Below, piece after piece: positions 16,300 through 25,780 of a stretch of DNA of 64,000 nt (the stretch's first letter is position 1; every line of letters starts with the position of its first letter). Origin of the DNA: Sporosarcina aquimarina. GTDB lineage: Bacteria > Bacillota > Bacilli > Bacillales_A > Planococcaceae. A model generated the notes under the pieces. The model worked only from the letters and a program-made list of their open reading frames with translations. It ran no database searches and was not told the origin of the DNA. Made by a program: the position numbers and the translations under genes. The stretch spans positions 157,352 through 221,351 of the forward strand of contig NZ_JAMBOM010000004.1 of NCBI RefSeq assembly GCF_023715615.1, given 5' to 3'.

Positions 16300-17313
16300 A
16301 TGATAAAGTATCCTACCCTAGAAAAGAATGTGACGATAGGGGTAACTGCACCGTCATCTGGAGTGCCAAGTGAATTACATGAATTGTTAAACTCTGCAAT
16401 TAAAAGTATGGAAAGGAAAGGATTTAACATAATCAGCGATGAAACTGTTTGGACCCAGGATAAGGCAAAATCTGCTCCATCTAAAAAGCGTGCGGAAGGG
16501 TTTAATAAGATGATGCTCAATGGAGATATACAACTAATTATTCCTCCATGGGGTGGGGAACTACTTATTGAGACGCTTGAGGATATTGACTTTGAGAATA
16601 TACAGAGTAAATGGGTATTGGGCTATTCCGACATTAGTACTCTCCTGCTAGCAATCACATTGAAAACTGGTGTTGCTACTGCTCACGGAACAAATCTAGT
16701 GGATTTAAGAGGAGAGTATTCTGATTATACAACAGCTATGTGGCACTCTGTTTTATCCACTAAAACGGGTGAATCGATTCTCCAGCATTCATCAGAAAAA
16801 TATCAGAAAGAATGGCAACACGATAACCCTACCCCTTATATTTTCAACCTAACAGAACAAACTTACTGGAAATCAACTGAAAATGAAAAAGTTAACATGC
16901 AGGGGAGATTACTCGGCGGATGTATTGACACAATAAGTCATTTAGTTGGCACACCTTATGGCGATATAAAGAATTTCAGGAAGAATTATATTGAGGGAGA
17001 TTCTATCATTTGGTATTTCGAAAATTGCGATTCATCTTCCACTGACTTGCGTAGATCCCTCGTACAAATGAAGTTTGCTGGTTGGTTTGAGAATTGTACT
17101 GGTATTATGTTTGGTAGAAGTCCAGCTAATACACCTGTTGAAAATTATACGGTTGAAGATGTCTATAATGAGCTTTCTAACGAGCTTCAAATTCCTATCT
17201 TATACGATATTGATTGCGGTCATGTCCCACCACAAATCACCCTCATAAATGGGGCATGTGCAAAAGTTGAATCCGATAATGGGCAAGGTACTATATTGCA
17301 GACTTTTAAGTAA
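16300..17313 (+). CDS. S66 peptidase (MccF/LD-carboxypeptidase-like)
   Basis: A 337-residue protein from ATG 16300. S66 triad motifs: Ser in LGYSDISTLL near residue 109, Glu in WYFENCDSS near residue 240, His in IDCGHVPPQ near residue 305. The N-terminal VTIGVTAPSSGVP is the usual family opening. S66 serine peptidases cut L,D-peptide bonds in muropeptides, or, in the MccF branch, cleave microcin C-type aminoacyl nucleotides and so give immunity. The 'ENC' rather than 'EDV' version and overall length fit the MccF-like branch, but this is inference. A single gene with a GGAGATGAG ribosome site. Confidence 0.82.
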   Translation: MIKYPTLEKNVTIGVTAPSSGVPSELHELLNSAIKSMERKGFNIISDETVWTQDKAKSAPSKKRAEGFNKMMLNGDIQLIIPPWGGELLIETLEDIDFENIQSKWVLGYSDISTLLLAITLKTGVATAHGTNLVDLRGEYSDYTTAMWHSVLSTKTGESILQHSSEKYQKEWQHDNPTPYIFNLTEQTYWKSTENEKVNMQGRLLGGCIDTISHLVGTPYGDIKNFRKNYIEGDSIIWYFENCDSSSTDLRRSLVQMKFAGWFENCTGIMFGRSPANTPVENYTVEDVYNELSNELQIPILYDIDCGHVPPQITLINGACAKVESDNGQGTILQTFK

Positions 17314-17662
17314 ATGATGCAGATATTAAATAACCATTGTGGAGCTAACCTGGTTTAGAACAAGTAGATGCTAATACTTAAAAACAAAAATTCAGTCCAA
17401 ATTCGGGTGCAATTCTTGCTTAAGGATTGCATCCTTTTTTCAGTAATATGAACAGTTTAGTTGACGAGGGAATAATTAAATCTTTATTGAATATGAAAAG
17501 GTTCAATTGATTATAATTGAATGTTTGATGGAAAAAAGGGAGAGTTCAATTTTAGGGATAGTCATAGCTGTTAGTTTAAGATGATTAAATATAAGGGTGA
17601 CCATAGTAAAAATATCAAAAAGAGAGGTACAAATATCAAGAAGAATTGAGGTGTTTAAATAA
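17314..17662 (+). repeat. Spacer with family B hairpin/terminator
   Basis: A family B hairpin lies at 17403-17440: TTCGGGTGCAATTCTTGC, TTAA, GGATTGCATCC, then TTTTTT. It is a good intrinsic terminator for the S66 gene. The rest of the 350 bases up to the acetyltransferase is AT-rich with no open frame seen. Confidence 0.65.
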
Positions 17663-18538
17663 ATGAGTAAACCTGTAATTCGAACTTATAAAGATAAAAG
17701 TGATTTAAAACGAATGCAGAAACTTACACAAGCTTTATGGCCACTGGAACCTAATTACCATATTGGCGATTTAGCTTGGCAACGCCATCGACACGCTGGA
17801 CGCGAGGATGATTGGGATACTGAAATTTGGGAAATGGATGGGAATCCCGTTGCTTGGGGATGGATTCAAAAACCTGGGGAGTTAATATGTCAAGTTGATC
17901 CCGATTTTCCTGAGGTGGCGAAGGATGTCATTGACTGGTTTGATAAAATAACTAAAACCAATGAGCAAAAAGTGACTGTCCTAGAAACGGAGTCGCATCT
18001 TATTTCAGCTTTAGAAGATTCTTTATTCACACCATTAGCAGAAATTCCAGAAGTCCTCACAAAAATTTCTTTGGATAGTGGTTCATTCCCTGTTCAATTG
18101 CCTGATAAGTTTAAAGGTCGCCCTATCAAGGGTTCTGAGGATTTAACAAATCGTTTGAGAGTACATAGTGCTGCATTTCAAAAATCCAGAGTCACAGAAG
18201 AAAGTTACTTAAACGTTATGAATACCTATCCTTATGATTCATCTCTTGATTGGGTTATAGAATCCCCAAATGGCGAGTTCGTAGCATCTTGTTTAATTTG
18301 GTTTGACGAAGATAACAAGGTGGGGTTACTAGAACCTGTTGGAACGGATCCGAGATTTAGGAGACTGGGGTTAGCCAGTTCAGTCTGTAAGCTTGCACTC
18401 AATGCATTGAGTGATAAGGGGGCAAAAACGGCAGTTGTAGTTTGTACTTCCCTAGATGCATGTGAGCTTTATAAGTCAATTGGTTTTGAACAATTCGCTC
18501 AAACAAAATCATTTCATCGTTTCAAAAATACTTTATAA
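17663..18538 (+). CDS. Tandem-domain GNAT acetyltransferase
   Basis: A 291-residue protein, about twice the length of a single GNAT domain. The N-terminal half (IRTYKDKSDLKRMQKL.. to about residue 125) keeps only the fold-like outline and lacks a clear acetyl-CoA loop. The C-terminal half has the active-type loop FRRLGLASSVCKLALNAL near residue 231 and LDACELYKSIGFEQF near residue 270. The likely job is acetylation of an amine on a small molecule by the C-terminal domain. ATG 17663 follows GAGGTG. Confidence 0.75.
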   Translation: MSKPVIRTYKDKSDLKRMQKLTQALWPLEPNYHIGDLAWQRHRHAGREDDWDTEIWEMDGNPVAWGWIQKPGELICQVDPDFPEVAKDVIDWFDKITKTNEQKVTVLETESHLISALEDSLFTPLAEIPEVLTKISLDSGSFPVQLPDKFKGRPIKGSEDLTNRLRVHSAAFQKSRVTEESYLNVMNTYPYDSSLDWVIESPNGEFVASCLIWFDEDNKVGLLEPVGTDPRFRRLGLASSVCKLALNALSDKGAKTAVVVCTSLDACELYKSIGFEQFAQTKSFHRFKNTL

Positions 18539-18558
18539 ACTTCGCTTTTCTTCTTCCA

Positions 18559-18615
18559 TTAACGGGGACTCTAACGGTATAAGGGTTGTGCTTCAACCCG
18601 CCCATTTTATTGTTA
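18559..18615 (+). repeat. Family B spacer
   Basis: CATTAACGGGGACTCTAACG followed by AAGGGTTGTGCTTCAACCCG (a small hairpin), then CCCATTTTATTG. This is the family B order: opening 'AACGGG' motif, hairpin, closing 'GCCCATTTT' motif. It lies between two unrelated single-gene units. Confidence 0.6.
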
Positions 18616-18670
18616 CAGGCTAGGAGAAATCGCATGATGCGGTAGTAAACAAGTAGAGGGGAATCACACA

Positions 18671-19420
18671 ATGAATTTAGATAACCCTATAGCTCTAGGG
18701 AATACTGCAAAGATTTATTTGTCTGAAAACAAAATAGTCAAGGTTTTTAATGACTTTTTGCCGCATAATGAATCCAAAAAAGAAGCTAATAAGCAAAAAT
18801 ACGCCTATTCTTGTGGTCTTCCTGTACCTAAGGTTTTGGATGTTAGCATTATAAATGGAAAACAAGCAATTACAATGGAATATATAAAGGGGGAATCATT
18901 AGGAGAATTATTACTCAAGGATAAAGACCAAGCTGAAAGTTACCTAAACACATCCGTAGATATGCAACTGAAAGTTCATAGCATTATTCCAGACGACTTT
19001 GAACCCATGCATGATAAATTATATCGCCAAATTGAAGCAGTAACTACGATAGGTGAACGACAAAAATTGTATTTGTTGAAAAAACTGGAATCATTTACAT
19101 TTGAGAGTAAACTATGTCGCGGTGACTTCCATTTGTTCAATTTGCTCGTGGCAGACAACGAAGTGGTTATTATAGATTGGGTGGATGCAAGTGCAGGTGA
19201 TCCTCGTGCTGATGTATACCGCACTTATCTTTTATATTCCCAATTTTCAACTGAATTAGCTGAGGTTTATTTAAGACTTTATTGTGATAAAAGTGGATTT
19301 AGAAGATCGGAAGTTTTCCAATGGGCTCCAGTCATCGCTGGAGCGAGATTATCAGAAAATGTTTCGACGGAGAATTCAGAACGACTTATAGCGATAATAA
19401 ATAAACACTGGCAAATCTAA
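18671..19420 (+). CDS. Aminoglycoside phosphotransferase-fold kinase
   Basis: A 249-residue protein. The APH/choline-kinase layout is seen: a short Gly-poor nucleotide loop (ALGNTAKIYLSENKIVKVF, Lys near residue 24), MEYIKGESLGELL near residue 73, the catalytic loop CRGDFHLFNLL near residue 151 ('H.D....N' type), and the metal-binding IIDWVDASAGDPRADVYRT near residue 168. Enzymes of this fold phosphorylate aminoglycosides, macrolides or other hydroxylated small molecules. There is no basis for naming a drug substrate. Initiates at ATG 18671. Confidence 0.82.
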   Translation: MNLDNPIALGNTAKIYLSENKIVKVFNDFLPHNESKKEANKQKYAYSCGLPVPKVLDVSIINGKQAITMEYIKGESLGELLLKDKDQAESYLNTSVDMQLKVHSIIPDDFEPMHDKLYRQIEAVTTIGERQKLYLLKKLESFTFESKLCRGDFHLFNLLVADNEVVIIDWVDASAGDPRADVYRTYLLYSQFSTELAEVYLRLYCDKSGFRRSEVFQWAPVIAGARLSENVSTENSERLIAIINKHWQI

Positions 19421-19615
19421 TTAGGCAGCATTCCGGACAAAAATCTGCATATAGCTATAGCAACTTTAATTCATCAAGATTAGGCAATAATCCTGTTGCA
19501 TTACACTTAAATTACACTTTCAGAAAGAAGGGAATCGAATCTGACACAGCAAAGCATAAATTGACAGGATATGCTTTTTTAAAGTTGCTAAGATGAGAAT
19601 AAGGAGTTGAAAGCC

Positions 19616-20485
19616 ATGGCATGGGTGGAGTCAATACAAAAGGCAATTGAATACATGGAAAAAAATTTAATGGAAGACATGACGATAGACAGTATTGCTA
19701 AACAAGCCAATGTGTCACCTTTTCATTTCCAACGAACGTTTGCTGTTTTGACAGAAATTACAGTGGGTGACTATATAAGAAGACGACGATTAACATTGGC
19801 TGGGGAGGAATTACTGATAACGGATGCGAAGATTATTGACATTGCCTATAAATATGGCTATGAAACTCCCGAGGCTTTTTCTAAGGCTTTCCGCAGACAG
19901 CACAAAGTTACTCCTACTGAAGCGCGAAAGAATAGAGGGAAGCTGCAATCCTATAACCGCCTGATAATCCAGGTAACCTTGAAAGGGGCAGAACCAATGA
20001 AATACAGTGTGGTTGAGAAGAATGCGTTTCAAATTGTTGGAGTTAAGCGGGAATTTTCTAGTGTGCTAGGGGAAGAAAACGTAGTAGGCATTCCGGATCT
20101 TTGGGAAGAGGTCAATCTAGATGGCACAAGCGATTTGCTGTTTCAATTGAATGACGGGGTAGTAAAAGGAGTTTTAGGAGTTTGTGGGGAAGTCAGTGAA
20201 GTGCAAAAAAAAGCTAATGTGTTTGATTATTGGGTGGCAACCTCGTACGCTGGGAAAGTTCCAGATGGGATGCTTAGCTTAGAAATTCCAGCTTCGAAGT
20301 GGGCGGTTTTTGAAGTGCATGGACAAATGCCTGTAGCGATGCAAAACGCCTGGAAACAAATTTTCTCCGAATGGTTCCCTTCCACTGGGTATGAACATGC
20401 CGGTATACCAGAATTTGAACTATATACGGATGAAGATCCCAATAATTTAGATTTATACTCGGAAATCTGGATTCCAATAAAATAA
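19616..20485 (+). CDS. AraC-family regulator with GyrI-like domain
   Basis: A 289-residue protein. ATG 19616 is chosen because AAGGAG lies 9 bases upstream. The N-terminal ~105 residues are a two-helix-turn-helix AraC DNA-binding domain (SIAKQANVSPFHFQRTF and IAYKYGYETPEAFSKAFRRQ). The remainder (from about residue 125) is a GyrI/Rob-type effector-binding domain (MKYSVVEKNAFQIVGVKREF, WAVFEVHG, EIWIPIK). The order, DNA-binding domain first and small-molecule domain second, is that of Rob/BltR-like multidrug regulators. Its targets are not evident; no efflux gene is adjacent. Confidence 0.88.
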   Translation: MAWVESIQKAIEYMEKNLMEDMTIDSIAKQANVSPFHFQRTFAVLTEITVGDYIRRRRLTLAGEELLITDAKIIDIAYKYGYETPEAFSKAFRRQHKVTPTEARKNRGKLQSYNRLIIQVTLKGAEPMKYSVVEKNAFQIVGVKREFSSVLGEENVVGIPDLWEEVNLDGTSDLLFQLNDGVVKGVLGVCGEVSEVQKKANVFDYWVATSYAGKVPDGMLSLEIPASKWAVFEVHGQMPVAMQNAWKQIFSEWFPSTGYEHAGIPEFELYTDEDPNNLDLYSEIWIPIK

Positions 20486-21063
20486 GTTTACAATTTGTAT
20501 TCTGTTATTAGCAAACGAGTGCAGTTTCGGTAGATGGACTGCACTTCAATCTAACCAGCTTGAATAAGCTCTTACTTCACCATAGCTATTGTTGATTCTG
20601 ATGAATGTAAAGACTGGATGGAACAGTTCCTTATGAGGCTATTGAGAAATTACTACGATTCAATTTTAAAAAGAACCCCGTGTATTTAAATCGGTTTCAT
20701 ATACCGAATATTTAGTTAGTTGGTTTGAACCCATAGAAAATTATAGAAAAGGCTAGGCAACTATTGGAGTCTCTGCTCTATTCTTAGAATGCTTGAATAG
20801 TTGGGATGGAGCTAATTCTGATAAAACATAAAAACTTGGTTAAGAGCTCTAAGAATCCTATTAAACCTATTTCATTAGCCATATAAAATGATTTATATAT
20901 AAAGAATTAAATCTTTAGTCATTTGTAAATTAGTTTGACTACTAATAGCACGAGTGATTTCCTATTGTTCCATCATCGGGGGCAGTTGTCACATAAGGTG
21001 TATGAATGAATTGGTCCAAAATAACGCATAAATACATAGCAAAATAAGAAATGAGGTATTTCA
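20486..21063 (+). other. Long spacer with two family B-like motifs
   Basis: A family B-type hairpin lies at 20518-20546: AGTGCAGTTTCGG, then TAGAT, then GGACTGCACTT. A second partial copy begins at 20972 (CATCATCGGGGGCAGTTGTC). Between them about 400 AT-rich bases show no complete gene. Short stretches such as TATTGAGAAATTACTACGAT may be eroded coding sequence, but I could not assign them. Confidence 0.5.
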
Positions 21064-21897
21064 ATGGAAGAGCTAAAACGCCAATTAGTAGAGATTAAAA
21101 AAAATGACTACAAGTTCACTGGTTATAATCTTGATAAGTTAATTTCCGAAATGCTAAAGAACATTGGAGCAACAGACAGTGAACTTCGTGATGAATTGAT
21201 TTACAGAACATTCGGGCAAATGATTGTTACAAAAAACGTACTAAACAAGAATCAGTTAAAACAACTTCTAGATATTTGTGTTGATGATCAACATCTATTT
21301 TATAGGTTAGGAGAAAGTGAAACTGATTCCGTATTTGTGAGGTCATTCTCAGTATTGATAGTGCCTCTTATTTTGAATGTAGATCATCGATACTCTTTTT
21401 TGTCCGAAAGTGAAATAAAGTACGTACAAAAAAGACTTCTCGCTTATGTTAGGAATGAAAAAGACCTAAGAGGATATGTCGTTGGTAAGGGGGGGGCACA
21501 TGCTTTGGCTCACGCAGCTGATGCATTGGAGGATATTGCCAAGCATCGCTACATAGAAGAAGATGATTTAACAGAACTACTGGAAATAATTAGTGCCAAA
21601 ATTCTTTTCTCTAATTCTGTTTTTACTCATAACGAGGATGAACGCTTGGCACTCTCTGCATTTAGTACAATTGATAGAGGGTTATTAAGTGAACAGCAAA
21701 TTTTAAATTGGCTGAACAAGTTGAAATTCCAATTGGACACTCAGAAGAAACTGGTATCTGACCTTAACGGCTTGTATCTTAAACTTAATGTGCGAAACTT
21801 TCTATACACTTTATATTTTCGCCTTCTCTATAACAATGTTGGGACTACTCCCCAAAAAGAGATTGAAAAAATATTGGATTCCATTCGAGATTTTTAA
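21064..21897 (+). CDS. DUF2785-like protein
   Basis: A 277-residue soluble, mostly helical protein. VVGKGGAHALAHAADALEDIAKH near residue 139 resembles the conserved 'GW.HA.AH.ADLL' segment of DUF2785 proteins. The FLYTLYFRLLYNN run near the C-terminus is also typical. The function of the family is unknown. ATG 21064 follows GAGGTATTTCA. Confidence 0.7.
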   Translation: MEELKRQLVEIKKNDYKFTGYNLDKLISEMLKNIGATDSELRDELIYRTFGQMIVTKNVLNKNQLKQLLDICVDDQHLFYRLGESETDSVFVRSFSVLIVPLILNVDHRYSFLSESEIKYVQKRLLAYVRNEKDLRGYVVGKGGAHALAHAADALEDIAKHRYIEEDDLTELLEIISAKILFSNSVFTHNEDERLALSAFSTIDRGLLSEQQILNWLNKLKFQLDTQKKLVSDLNGLYLKLNVRNFLYTLYFRLLYNNVGTTPQKEIEKILDSIRDF

Positions 21898-21904
21898 TGA
21901 GCAA

Positions 21905-21965
21905 TGTAGCAAGCAATCGGAGGCTATTATTGAATTAAGATCCCCCTTCAAGCGAACCATTTTGT
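21905..21965 (+). repeat. Family B spacer (diverged)
   Basis: GCAAGCAATCGGAGGCTATT at 21909 and AAGCGAACCATTTTGTG at its end are diverged opening and closing motifs of family B. The hairpin is poorly preserved. Confidence 0.45.
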
Positions 21966-22025
21966 GAGTAAATTATTGAAGTTAAATAACTAAAATCAAA
22001 ATATTGCATGGAGAGGGTAGAGAAC

Positions 22026-22982
22026 ATGAGAAAAATAGATATATTGGATTTTAAAGGGAGTTATTATGATGTAGGCTTAGCACATGGACGTATGATTAAC
22101 CAATCATTGCATTATCAAAGTATGCTTTCTGGTTTTAAAGAAAACTTGAGCCTAGAACAAAACACGAAAGAAATTAAAAACACGTTAAAGGTATTTTGTC
22201 CTAACCTATTAGACGAATTGAATGGCCTTCAAGAAGGGTTGAAGTATACAGAAAGTGATGCTTTAAAACTGTTCGGTGGATACGACATGCCTATTCTAGA
22301 AATGGGTTGTACAAGTTTTATAACATCGGATTATTACGTGCGTAATTATGATTTCAGTCCGTTAATTTACGATGGAAGCTTCGTTATTCAAAGACATAAA
22401 GAAAACGATTGGACTTGTGGAAACTCGGAGCTGGTGGTTGGTCGGTTGGACGGGATGAACCATAATGGATTAACTTGCGGGTTGCATTTTGTTAACAATG
22501 ATCTGCACAAAAAAGGATTTATCGGAAGTACGATAGTAAGAATTGTATTAGAAATGTGCAAAACTGTAGAAGAAGCTCTTGATTTATTGAAAGAACTACC
22601 GCATGCAGCTAGCTATAATTATTCATTAGCTGACCGATATGGGAATTTCGCTGTTTTTGAAGCATCTCCAGAGAAGACGAATACACATCGTGAAAAAGAA
22701 TCACTTTCTTGTGTGAATATGTTTCAAACAGACAAGATGCAAAGCTATAATCGAGCGAACGTTTACTCTTCTTTAGAGAGGATGGAAGCATTATCTCAAA
22801 TATCTAAGTCTCAAAAACCTGTTAGAGAGGTTCATAACTGGTTTAGTGATCAAGCATCTCCAGTCTTTTATACAGATTACGAACATTTCTTCGGGACTTT
22901 ACATACAGTTTCTTACGTACCTAAGCTTAATAAGGTACTTCTAACCGCTCCTGGAGACGAGCCTAATGAAATTATATTTTAA
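22026..22982 (+). CDS. Ntn-hydrolase, C45/choloylglycine-hydrolase-like
   Basis: A 318-residue protein from ATG 22026; the first in-frame ATG at 22008 contains the ribosome site GGAGAGGG. The likely N-terminal nucleophile Cys lies internally in MGCTSFITSDYYVRNYDFSP near residue 95, as in C45 acyltransferase-like proteins that need self-cleavage. NHNGLTCGLHFVN, SYNYSLADRYGNFAVFEASP and VNMFQTDKM fit the family's Ntn core. Relatives hydrolyse or transfer acyl groups of amides such as penicillins, bile-salt conjugates and N-acyl amino acids. Substrate unknown. Confidence 0.78.
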   Translation: MRKIDILDFKGSYYDVGLAHGRMINQSLHYQSMLSGFKENLSLEQNTKEIKNTLKVFCPNLLDELNGLQEGLKYTESDALKLFGGYDMPILEMGCTSFITSDYYVRNYDFSPLIYDGSFVIQRHKENDWTCGNSELVVGRLDGMNHNGLTCGLHFVNNDLHKKGFIGSTIVRIVLEMCKTVEEALDLLKELPHAASYNYSLADRYGNFAVFEASPEKTNTHREKESLSCVNMFQTDKMQSYNRANVYSSLERMEALSQISKSQKPVREVHNWFSDQASPVFYTDYEHFFGTLHTVSYVPKLNKVLLTAPGDEPNEIIF

Positions 22983-23109
22983 CCTTTCTGTGCGAGTTGT
23001 TTGATGAAGTACTTGTAAAAACGGACTAATTTTTCCATCGGAATTAATGGATGCATAACGAAGTGCCTGTATAGAGAATGGAATGGCGAGTCAAATTGGA
23101 GGGGTATTT

Positions 23110-23811
23110 ATGGGGGAAACTATTTTAAATTACGAAGATCTATTGGAAATGTTGGACGATGATCTCCGAGAACCTAAGCAATTTTGGGAGGACTTTTATA
23201 AAGATAGGACAAAAAATATTCCGTTCTTCAAAGTAAAAGGACCTGACGAGAATTTAGTTGAATATTTAAGTAAGGGGCTTTCGCCTAAAAGGGTATTGGA
23301 GCTTGGGGCGGGACCTGGGAGAAACTCTATTTATATGGCTAAACAAGGGATGAATGTAAGTGCATTAGATCTTTCAAACAGAGCGATTGAATGGGCGAAA
23401 GAAAGAGCAGATGAGGAAGGGGTAAATCTCGATTTTCATTGTGTTTCCTTATTTGATTTTAAATTTGAACCGAATTCATACGATTTTATTTACGATTGCG
23501 GAATGTTCCATCATTTAGCGCCGCATCGTCGTTTGACTTATATTGAGATTATTAAAAGAGCGCTAAAAAAAGGCGGATACTTTGGCATTGTTTGCTTTAA
23601 TACAGATGGCGCTTTAGATACATCTGATCGGGATGTCTACAAAGACAAAAGTTTAAAGGGCGGTATAGGTTACTCTGAAGAAAGATTAAAGGAGATATTT
23701 AATAAAGACTTTGAAATTTTGAATTTTAGAAAGATGAAAAAGCCTGCACAATCAGAAGAGTTATTCGGTGAAGAATTTTTATGGACGAGTTTAATGCAAA
23801 TCAAAAGTTAA
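23110..23811 (+). CDS. SAM-dependent methyltransferase
   Basis: A 233-residue class I methyltransferase from ATG 23110, behind GGAGGGGT. Motif I is VLELGAGPGRNSIYMA near residue 63. Acidic motif II is VSALDLSNRAIEWAKERA, motif III-like FDFIYDCGMFHHLAPHRR, and the post-motif is ALKKGGYFGIVCF. The acceptor substrate is unknown. A decayed paralogue with matching 5' flank lies at 46028-46621 in the second arm. That makes this gene useful for dating the array's duplications. Confidence 0.88.
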   Translation: MGETILNYEDLLEMLDDDLREPKQFWEDFYKDRTKNIPFFKVKGPDENLVEYLSKGLSPKRVLELGAGPGRNSIYMAKQGMNVSALDLSNRAIEWAKERADEEGVNLDFHCVSLFDFKFEPNSYDFIYDCGMFHHLAPHRRLTYIEIIKRALKKGGYFGIVCFNTDGALDTSDRDVYKDKSLKGGIGYSEERLKEIFNKDFEILNFRKMKKPAQSEELFGEEFLWTSLMQIKS

Positions 23812-23960
23812 GGGTTCTTATGCAAGTACAAAGTTATCTATTCAATTATTGATAGATGTATCCCTATACTTACTCAAAATGAATGCAAAGGTTGAATGAG
23901 AACTTCTATAAAATTGATTACGTTGAAAGAACTGAAGCGATTCTGATCTAAGTAATCTGT

Positions 23961-23992
23961 CCTTATTCAGTATAAGGAACATTTTTTTTTTT
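23961..23992 (+). terminator. Intrinsic terminator
   Basis: CCTTAT, loop TCAGT, ATAAGG, then AACA and a run of about eleven T's. The stem is short, but the T-run is long. Lies 150 bases after the methyltransferase gene. Confidence 0.7.
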
Positions 23993-23995
23993 GCC

Positions 23996-24040
23996 AAAGC
24001 CCAATTCCTCTCTTATAACACCGAGAAATTGGGCTTTTTA
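23996..24040. terminator. Strong intrinsic terminator
   Basis: AAAGCCCAATTCCTCTC pairs with GAGAAATTGGGCTTTTT around a short loop. It forms a second terminator directly after the first. It insulates the regulator-membrane protein pair. Confidence 0.85.
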
Positions 24041-24204
24041 TAGTTAGATTTTCTTAACAGGTTATATAAATATTGTTTTTAAATACTCTTTTAGCTAATA
24101 TACGTTTTATGTCTTAATGAGTATATAAATTCAATTGTTACTGTCACAACAATGGTGTATCATACATAGTATAAATCATATAGTATAACTGGAGAGGTGA
24201 GTGA

Positions 24205-24552
24205 ATGAGTACTTTACTGAATTCATTAACGACAGAGCTTAGAAGAGGAACATTGACATTAGCCGTTTTAAGTCAATTACGAACACCCCAGTATGGATAT
24301 TCACTTGTTCAGTTATTGGAGAAGTCAGGCATTAGCATCGATCAAAGTACTTTATATCCGTTGCTTCGTCGTTTAGAAAAACAGGAATTAGTGACGAGCA
24401 GCTGGGATACATCTGAAAGCAGGCCACGTAAGTATTATGTTTTAAGTGAATACGGTCTCGAAATCTTTTTGCAGTTGAAAAAAGAATGGATTAAAAATTC
24501 AAAAGAACTTTATGGTGTATTAAAAGGGGAGGAAGATGATGAATTTGATTGA
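24205..24552 (+). CDS. PadR-family transcriptional regulator
   Basis: A 115-residue winged-helix protein with the PadR core: RGTLTLAVLSQLRTPQYGYSL, then DQSTLYPLLRRLEKQELV and the wing SRPRKYYVLSEYG. PadR regulators usually repress their own operon. It overlaps the next gene by 17 bases, so the two are translationally coupled, the standard PadR-HAAS arrangement. ATG 24205 follows GGAGAGGTGAG. Confidence 0.9.
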   Translation: MSTLLNSLTTELRRGTLTLAVLSQLRTPQYGYSLVQLLEKSGISIDQSTLYPLLRRLEKQELVTSSWDTSESRPRKYYVLSEYGLEIFLQLKKEWIKNSKELYGVLKGEEDDEFD

Positions 24553-25537
24553 AGTATATATACATGAAGTCACTCGCAGACTACCTGAAAAAAATCGTGA
24601 GGATATCGCTCTCGAATTACGGTCTACCATTGAGGATATGTTGCCTGACGATTACAACGAGAAGGATATAAATGAAGTTCTTGAAAAATTAGGGAATCCA
24701 GCAACGTTAGCTAGTGGATATCGAGATCAACCAATGCATCTAATCGGACCGCGCTATTTTGATGTATATGTCTCTTTATTAAAAATGATTTTGCCCATTG
24801 CTGTTACTATTTCTCTGATCTCTCTAATTGCAGAATATTTTATTGGGTATCGTGGCGAAGAAGCGGTAATTCATGTGGTTTTAGATCTTACTGGTTTTGC
24901 TTTGTGGAAAGTCATTGAAGTAGGCATCCAGACTTTCTTCTGGCTAACACTTATTTTCGCCATTATCGAACGAGCAGATAAAGGAAAAGATCAGCATCCA
25001 TTGTCAGCAAGTCTAAAAAAATGGACCCCTGATGACTTGAAAAGCATTCCTTATATTCCTAAGAAAAAAGTGATTACGAAGCTCGCAGTATTTGGCTACT
25101 TAATGTGGACAGCGATTTGGGCGACTCTTTATTTTTATGCGAACCATCTTGTAGGTGTATATGAAAGCATGGAAGGTAAGCTTGAATTTGTGATTCCGGC
25201 TTTAAATCAAGATGTATTACTACATTATTGGCCAATTGTTCTCGTTATCATTGCCCTCGAAATTGGGTTATCTCTCTACAAACTAATCATAGGGCAATGG
25301 ACGAAGAAAACGGCAATCTTTACTACTGCCCTTGAGCTTATCTCAACCATTGTATTTATTATCATGTTAAGCAATCCTGAGTTAATGGATCAAGAATTTA
25401 TTACGTATATGAGTGGGTTATTTAACACAACAGCTATGCAATTTAAAACATGGATAGTGGGTGGCGGAATAATCATATTTACTTTATCTGCAGCTTTCAA
25501 TGTATACGATGGATTTCGAAAGGCTCGAATCCGTTAA
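24536..25537 (+). CDS. HAAS-domain (DUF1700-like) membrane protein
   Basis: A 333-residue protein. The N-terminal ~65 residues form a HAAS-type signalling domain (YIHEVTRRLPEKNREDIALE, then INEVLEKLGNPATLASGYRD). About six membrane segments follow from residue 80 on. HAAS proteins are encoded beside PadR regulators and are thought to bind them or relay an envelope signal; details are unknown. Expected in the cytoplasmic membrane with the HAAS domain inside. Starts at 24536 or 24539, within the end of padR. Confidence 0.85.
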   Translation: MMNLIEVYIHEVTRRLPEKNREDIALELRSTIEDMLPDDYNEKDINEVLEKLGNPATLASGYRDQPMHLIGPRYFDVYVSLLKMILPIAVTISLISLIAEYFIGYRGEEAVIHVVLDLTGFALWKVIEVGIQTFFWLTLIFAIIERADKGKDQHPLSASLKKWTPDDLKSIPYIPKKKVITKLAVFGYLMWTAIWATLYFYANHLVGVYESMEGKLEFVIPALNQDVLLHYWPIVLVIIALEIGLSLYKLIIGQWTKKTAIFTTALELISTIVFIIMLSNPELMDQEFITYMSGLFNTTAMQFKTWIVGGGIIIFTLSAAFNVYDGFRKARIR

Positions 25538-25780
25538 TTCGCTTTTGTTTATAAAAGAGTAGTGCTTGCTCAATAAGTACGCACCAATTTTATCAAACTC
25601 TAATCTTCTACAATACCATCTAACTTAAATCATATTATTTTTCCAAAATAGGGCGGAAGATAGGTATTTCCTCCATATTGTAATCACCCATTTTGTGGTA
25701 GAAAGTGGAATAGCCTGTAAGCAATAGAGAAGAACTAATAAATTTCACAAATGAAAATTAAGAGCAAGGAGATATGAAAT

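Larger units (their letters stand above)
23812..24204. other. Intergenic with two terminators and a promoter
   Basis: Two intrinsic terminators lie at 23961-23992 and 23996-24040. Then an AT-rich promoter region carries direct copies of ATAGTATA (24168-24189), which may be part of the promoter or an operator for the PadR-type regulator downstream. Confidence 0.6.
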